From contig DAHVCH010000020.1 of NCBI GenBank assembly GCA_027314165.1, positions 1 through 41,441 of the forward strand: a stretch of DNA of 41,441 bases, read 5' to 3'. The DNA comes from Thermoplasmata archaeon (GTDB lineage: Archaea > Thermoplasmatota > Thermoplasmata > Lutacidiplasmatales > UBA184). Every line of letters begins with the position of its first letter. Position 1 is the first letter of the stretch. The position numbers and the translations under genes are program-made. Of the stretch, positions 38,594 through 41,441 are shown in pieces. Under the pieces are notes generated by a model. The model was not told the DNA's origin. It worked only from the letters and a program-made list of their open reading frames with translations, and made no database searches.

Positions 38594-39556
38594 GTGCTCC
38601 CGGGGCCGCTCCGACGCTTCCTGCTCAAGGACACGGACCCCAGCGTGCGCCATCAGACGCTCCGCGACCTTCTCGACCGCCCCACTTCCGACCCCGCGAG
38701 GGAGTCCGCTCGCCGGCAGATCGGGCGCGATGGGTGGGCGGCCCGCATCCTCGAACAGCAACAGCGGGGAGAACACTGGGAGACGTTCCGGGGGCGCGGG
38801 GAAGACCTCTACGTCCCGAAGTACATCGCGACGAACTGGAGGCTCATCGTCCTCGCAGACCTGGGTCTGACCCGTCGCGACCCCCGAATCCACCGTTCCT
38901 CCGAGCTCCTGATGGGCTCGTGGTCCCGCCGCGGGTTCGACGCGCTCGGGGGCCAAGGGAGCGAGGTCTGCATCACCGGGAACTTCGCGCGGACGATGAC
39001 CCGGTTCGGCTACCTCGAGGAGAAGCATGTCCAGCGGTCCTTCGAGTGGCTCGTCGACGCCCAGAAGCTCGACGGGGGCTGGCACTGCTTCCCTTCCAAG
39101 ACGGGGACCCTGGATGGGTGGGAGGCGATGGCCGCCTTCGCGGCCGTCCCACCGCCGAAGCGGCCCGCGGCGATGCAGCGGGCGATCGAGCGCGGGGCCG
39201 AGTTCTACCTCGAGCGGCGGCTCCTGCGGGGATCCGACGGTAGCCGCTACGCCCCGTGGGAGCGCATCCATTACCCGAACCACTACTACTACGACTTCCT
39301 GCTCGGACTCGACATCCTGACGGGCCTCGGGTTCGGGGAGGACCGGCGGCTCCGTCCCGCGCTCGACCTCCTCGAACGCAAGCGCAGGGAGGACGGGACG
39401 TGGGCGCTGGAGCGACAGCACCCCGATCTCGAGCCGGAAGAGCCCTACCACCCCCGCACGCCGCTCTACCCCTTCGTCCTGGAGCACGTCGACCTCCCGA
39501 GCCGATGGGCGACGCTGATCGCCCTGCGGGTCCTGCGGCGTGCGGGACGGCTCTAG
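38594..39556 (+). CDS. Squalene-cyclase/prenyltransferase-like alpha/alpha-toroid protein
   Basis: A 320-residue protein starting at GTG, with repeated helix pairs. It has motifs typical of the squalene oxidase/prenyltransferase repeat: QKLDGGWHCFPSKTGTLDGWEA and RREDGTWALERQHP. Conserved Trp/Tyr/His patches occur in between (PKYIATNWRLIVLADL, HYPNHYYYDFLLGL). It lacks the DxDD of squalene-hopene cyclases, and it is only about half a cyclase in length. It is more likely a non-cyclase toroid of the sort annotated as prenyltransferase-like in many microbes. The gene sits between the small Cys protein and nadM on the same strand with 61-nt gaps. Substrate and role are unknown. Confidence 0.75.
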   Translation: MLPGPLRRFLLKDTDPSVRHQTLRDLLDRPTSDPARESARRQIGRDGWAARILEQQQRGEHWETFRGRGEDLYVPKYIATNWRLIVLADLGLTRRDPRIHRSSELLMGSWSRRGFDALGGQGSEVCITGNFARTMTRFGYLEEKHVQRSFEWLVDAQKLDGGWHCFPSKTGTLDGWEAMAAFAAVPPPKRPAAMQRAIERGAEFYLERRLLRGSDGSRYAPWERIHYPNHYYYDFLLGLDILTGLGFGEDRRLRPALDLLERKRREDGTWALERQHPDLEPEEPYHPRTPLYPFVLEHVDLPSRWATLIALRVLRRAGRL

Positions 39557-39616
39557 TCGCCGTCGCCCAAGGTCTCATACGAGGAGGGCGTACCCCCGGG
39601 AAGGAGGCGAGCGACC

Positions 39617-40219
39617 GTGAGGGGGCTCTACGTGGGGCGGTTCCAACCCTTCCACAACGGCCATCTGGAGCTCATCCAGCACATCGACCGGACGTTCCAC
39701 CCGGACGAGCTCCTGGTCGGGATCGGGAGCGCCCAGACCTCCCACACGCTGCGGGACCCTTTCACCGCGGGCGAGCGGTTCGAGATGATCACCCGGGCGC
39801 TCGCGGCCGAGCGCTTCGAGGGGTACTGGCCCATCCCGATCCCGGACCTCGACCGGCACGCCGTCTGGGTGGCCCACGTGAGATCGCTCCTCCCCCGCTT
39901 CGAGCAGGTCTACTCCAACGACCCGCTCACGGTCCATCTCTTCCAGACCGCCGGCTACGAGGTCCCCCGGCTCCCGTTCTTCAACCGCGGCCAGTACGAG
40001 GGGACGGAGGTGCGCCGGAGGATGGCGCAGGGCGAGCCCTGGGAGGCGCTCGTCCCCGTGGCCGTCCGCGTCTTCCTGGAAGAGATTAATGGGGTCGAGC
40101 GGGTGCGCTGGCTCGCGGGCTCACCGGAAGCGGCGAGGCTCGCCCGAGGAGATCATGCCCCAGCAGGAGCCCCGCTCCGACCCGCCCCGGCCATCGACGA
40201 ACCCCAAGAAGGGAAGTGA
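39617..40219 (+). CDS. nadM: Nicotinamide-nucleotide adenylyltransferase (archaeal NadM type)
   Basis: Joins NMN and ATP to NAD, the last step of NAD synthesis and salvage. The 200-residue nucleotidyltransferase has GLYVGRFQPFHNGHLELI with the HxGH-type catalytic motif (His 13, His 16), IGSAQTSHTLRDPFTAGER, the WVAHVRSLLPRF stretch and the ATP-binding YEGTEVRRRM. Family members are about 170-180 residues; the last 30 here are Ala/Pro-rich and overlap the start of the next gene. The GTG is preceded by an AAGGAGG ribosome-binding site about 9 nt upstream. It is followed by a PLP enzyme gene starting 65 nt before its stop. Confidence 0.93.
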   Translation: MRGLYVGRFQPFHNGHLELIQHIDRTFHPDELLVGIGSAQTSHTLRDPFTAGERFEMITRALAAERFEGYWPIPIPDLDRHAVWVAHVRSLLPRFEQVYSNDPLTVHLFQTAGYEVPRLPFFNRGQYEGTEVRRRMAQGEPWEALVPVAVRVFLEEINGVERVRWLAGSPEAARLARGDHAPAGAPLRPAPAIDEPQEGK

Positions 40220-41405
40220 GAGCCCGAAGGCGGTCGAGGGGCCCGACTGGTCCTTCGACACCGTCGCGGTCCACGGGGCGCACCAGCCGGACCTGAACGC
40301 GGGGTCGGTCATCCCGCCCATCTACCAGACCTCCACGTACCACTACCCCGAGCCCTTCTCGGAGGCGCGCGAACATGGGAAGGTGCACCTGTACACCCGC
40401 CTCGACAATCCGAACCACACGCAGGCGAGCGAAGTGATCCGCCGTCTGGAGGGTGCGGAGGCCGGGCGGGTCTACGCCTCGGGGATGGCGGCGCTCTCCG
40501 CCCCCCTCCTGGGCCTCCTCCGCCAGGGGGACGAGGTCGTCGCGCTGGAGGACCTCTACGGCAACTCCGTCACGCTGTTGCGGGACGAGTTCCCTCGTTT
40601 CGGGCTGACGGTCCGCTGGGTCCCCTCCGAACGCTCCTCGGAGGTCGCGAGCTTCCTGACCCCGCGCACCCGTCTCCTCCTGCTCGAGAGCCCCACCAAC
40701 CCCACGCTCCGCGTCCACGACATCGCGCTCTGGGCCAAGGCGGCCCACGGGGCGGGGGCCCTGCTCCTCGTGGACAACACCTTCGCGAGCCCGGTGAACC
40801 AGAACCCCCTCGCGCACGGAGCGGACCTCGTGATGCACTCGGCGACGAAGTCCCTGGGCGGGCACTCCGACCTCATCGCGGGCGCGCTCGTCGGGAGCGA
40901 GGCCATCCTCCAGAAGCTGGACGCCTTCTCCCACGCGGCGGGGGCGACGCTGGATCCGATGGCCGCGTTCCTGCTCGTGAGAGGGATCAAGACGCTCCCG
41001 CTCCGGGTCCGGCGCCAGAACGAGAACGGCAAGGCCGTGGTGGAGGCGCTCCGTTCGCACCCGAAGATCGAGCGGATCCACTATCCGGGAAGCGCGAGCC
41101 CTGAGGAGGAGAAGATCGCCGCCCGCCAGATGCGAGGTCGGACCGGGATGGTCTCGATCGTGGTGCGCGGAGGCCGCGAGGGTGCCCGGCGTTTCATGGG
41201 AGGGCTTCGGATCGTGCACGCTGCGAGCAGCCTCGGCGGCGTGGAGAGCCTGGCCAGCATGCCGGCGGAGACCTCCCACCGCAAGCTCTCGGCGGAGGAA
41301 CTCGCGCGGCGAGGGATCGCGGAAGGGATGGTCCGCCTCTCGTTCGGCATCGAGGACGCGCAGGACCTGATCCGGGACCTGGAGAGGGCCCTCGAGCAGG
41401 TCTAG
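40155..41405 (+). CDS. Second cystathionine gamma-lyase/gamma-synthase family PLP enzyme
   Basis: A 416-residue gamma-family PLP enzyme, distinct from that at 20474-21616. Features are VIPPIYQTSTYHYPEP, the substrate-phosphate YTRLDNPNHTQ, VYASGMAALSAPLLG, VDNTFASPVNQNP and the PLP-lysine Lys 232 in HSATKSLGGHSD. The C-terminal SLGGVESLASMP is also typical. Candidates are cystathionine gamma-synthase, O-acyl-homoserine sulfhydrylase, methionine gamma-lyase or cystathionine gamma-lyase; I cannot choose. No start codon exists between ATG 40155 and the conserved region, so it must start at 40155 or earlier and overlaps nadM by at least 65 nt. A gaggag stretch directly precedes the ATG. An ATG at 40089 is an alternative. 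The first 30 residues are Pro/Ser/Lys-rich and probably disordered. Confidence 0.9.
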   Translation: MPQQEPRSDPPRPSTNPKKGSESPKAVEGPDWSFDTVAVHGAHQPDLNAGSVIPPIYQTSTYHYPEPFSEAREHGKVHLYTRLDNPNHTQASEVIRRLEGAEAGRVYASGMAALSAPLLGLLRQGDEVVALEDLYGNSVTLLRDEFPRFGLTVRWVPSERSSEVASFLTPRTRLLLLESPTNPTLRVHDIALWAKAAHGAGALLLVDNTFASPVNQNPLAHGADLVMHSATKSLGGHSDLIAGALVGSEAILQKLDAFSHAAGATLDPMAAFLLVRGIKTLPLRVRRQNENGKAVVEALRSHPKIERIHYPGSASPEEEKIAARQMRGRTGMVSIVVRGGREGARRFMGGLRIVHAASSLGGVESLASMPAETSHRKLSAEELARRGIAEGMVRLSFGIEDAQDLIRDLERALEQV

Positions 41406-41415
41406 TCGAGACCGC

Positions 41416-41441
41416 CGCGCCCCCCCCCTTCGGGGAGGCGC
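41416..41441. other. Imperfect G+C hairpin after the last gene
   Basis: gcgcc and a C run pair with gggg and ggcgc around ttc with one mismatch, just after the last stop and cut by the window end. It may mark the 3' end of the transcript. Weak evidence. Confidence 0.2.

Noticed and set aside
1-41441. tRNA, rRNA, CRISPR, transposase, integrase or toxin-antitoxin genes.
   Set aside because: I looked for T-loop/anticodon patterns, repeated spaced units, and recombinase or toxin motifs by eye and saw none. A tRNA scan would settle small RNA genes.

Overview
The window is about 41 kb of G+C-rich archaeal chromosome (G+C judged by eye) with 32 protein genes. I see no rRNA, tRNA, CRISPR array, insertion sequence, phage or plasmid gene. 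The archaeal assignment rests on membrane-anchored LonB protease, archaeal phosphoglycerate mutase (ApgM), Trm5, archaeosine tRNA-guanine transglycosylase with a PUA domain, Kae1, a geranylgeranyl-reductase-type flavoprotein, archaeal NMN adenylyltransferase and family-5 uracil-DNA glycosylase. A folate-type FolD, many leaderless-looking starts with a TATA-like element 26-29 nt upstream, and membrane proteins with cytosolic zinc ribbons fit a high-GC Thermoplasmatota lineage. The proteins are not strongly acidic, which argues against a haloarchaeon. The phylum call is inference.

Layout. (1) 1-5930: a truncated membrane zinc-ribbon protein diverges from a tight run apgM-trm5-ppsA (glycolysis/gluconeogenesis plus tRNA m1G37). 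(2) 6027-9060: an unrecognised protein and a divergent 3-hydroxyacyl-CoA dehydrogenase/enoyl-CoA hydratase fusion. (3) 9085-23006: a long minus-strand block holding a cystathionine beta-synthase/cystathionine gamma-lyase/CysRS/dehydrogenase operon, a 1417-residue surface protein with three cytosolic zinc ribbons, ahcY-gcvH with overlapping ends, and a membrane-fused phosphoesterase. (4) 23113-27370: a small membrane protein whose tail overlaps the reductase gene antisense, an orphan type-II membrane protein, and kae1. (5) 27395-33481: flippase, Lrp-like ligand domain, tgtA, UDGb and two small soluble zinc-ribbon proteins. Several genes here have a TATA-like box at or beside the stop codon of the gene upstream. 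(6) 33587-41405: radical-SAM protein, a Cys-rich protein convergent with it, folD, lonB, a small Cys protein, a squalene/prenyltransferase-like toroid protein, nadM and a second gamma-family PLP enzyme.

How the genes work together. AhcY supplies homocysteine. Cystathionine beta-synthase and cystathionine gamma-lyase would convert it to cysteine, which CysRS, in the same operon, uses. FolD and GcvH belong to one-carbon metabolism. PpsA and ApgM act in the gluconeogenic direction, and the HADH-ECH fusion does beta-oxidation-type chemistry on acyl-CoA. TgtA, Trm5 and Kae1 each modify tRNA.

The observations most worth following are a FolD with glutamine at the catalytic-lysine position, convergent genes whose reading frames overlap antisense exactly where conserved sequence ends, a group of zinc-ribbon proteins including a giant membrane-spanning one, and repeated promoter-over-stop-codon architecture. 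I did not find a clearly new multi-gene defence or mobile system.
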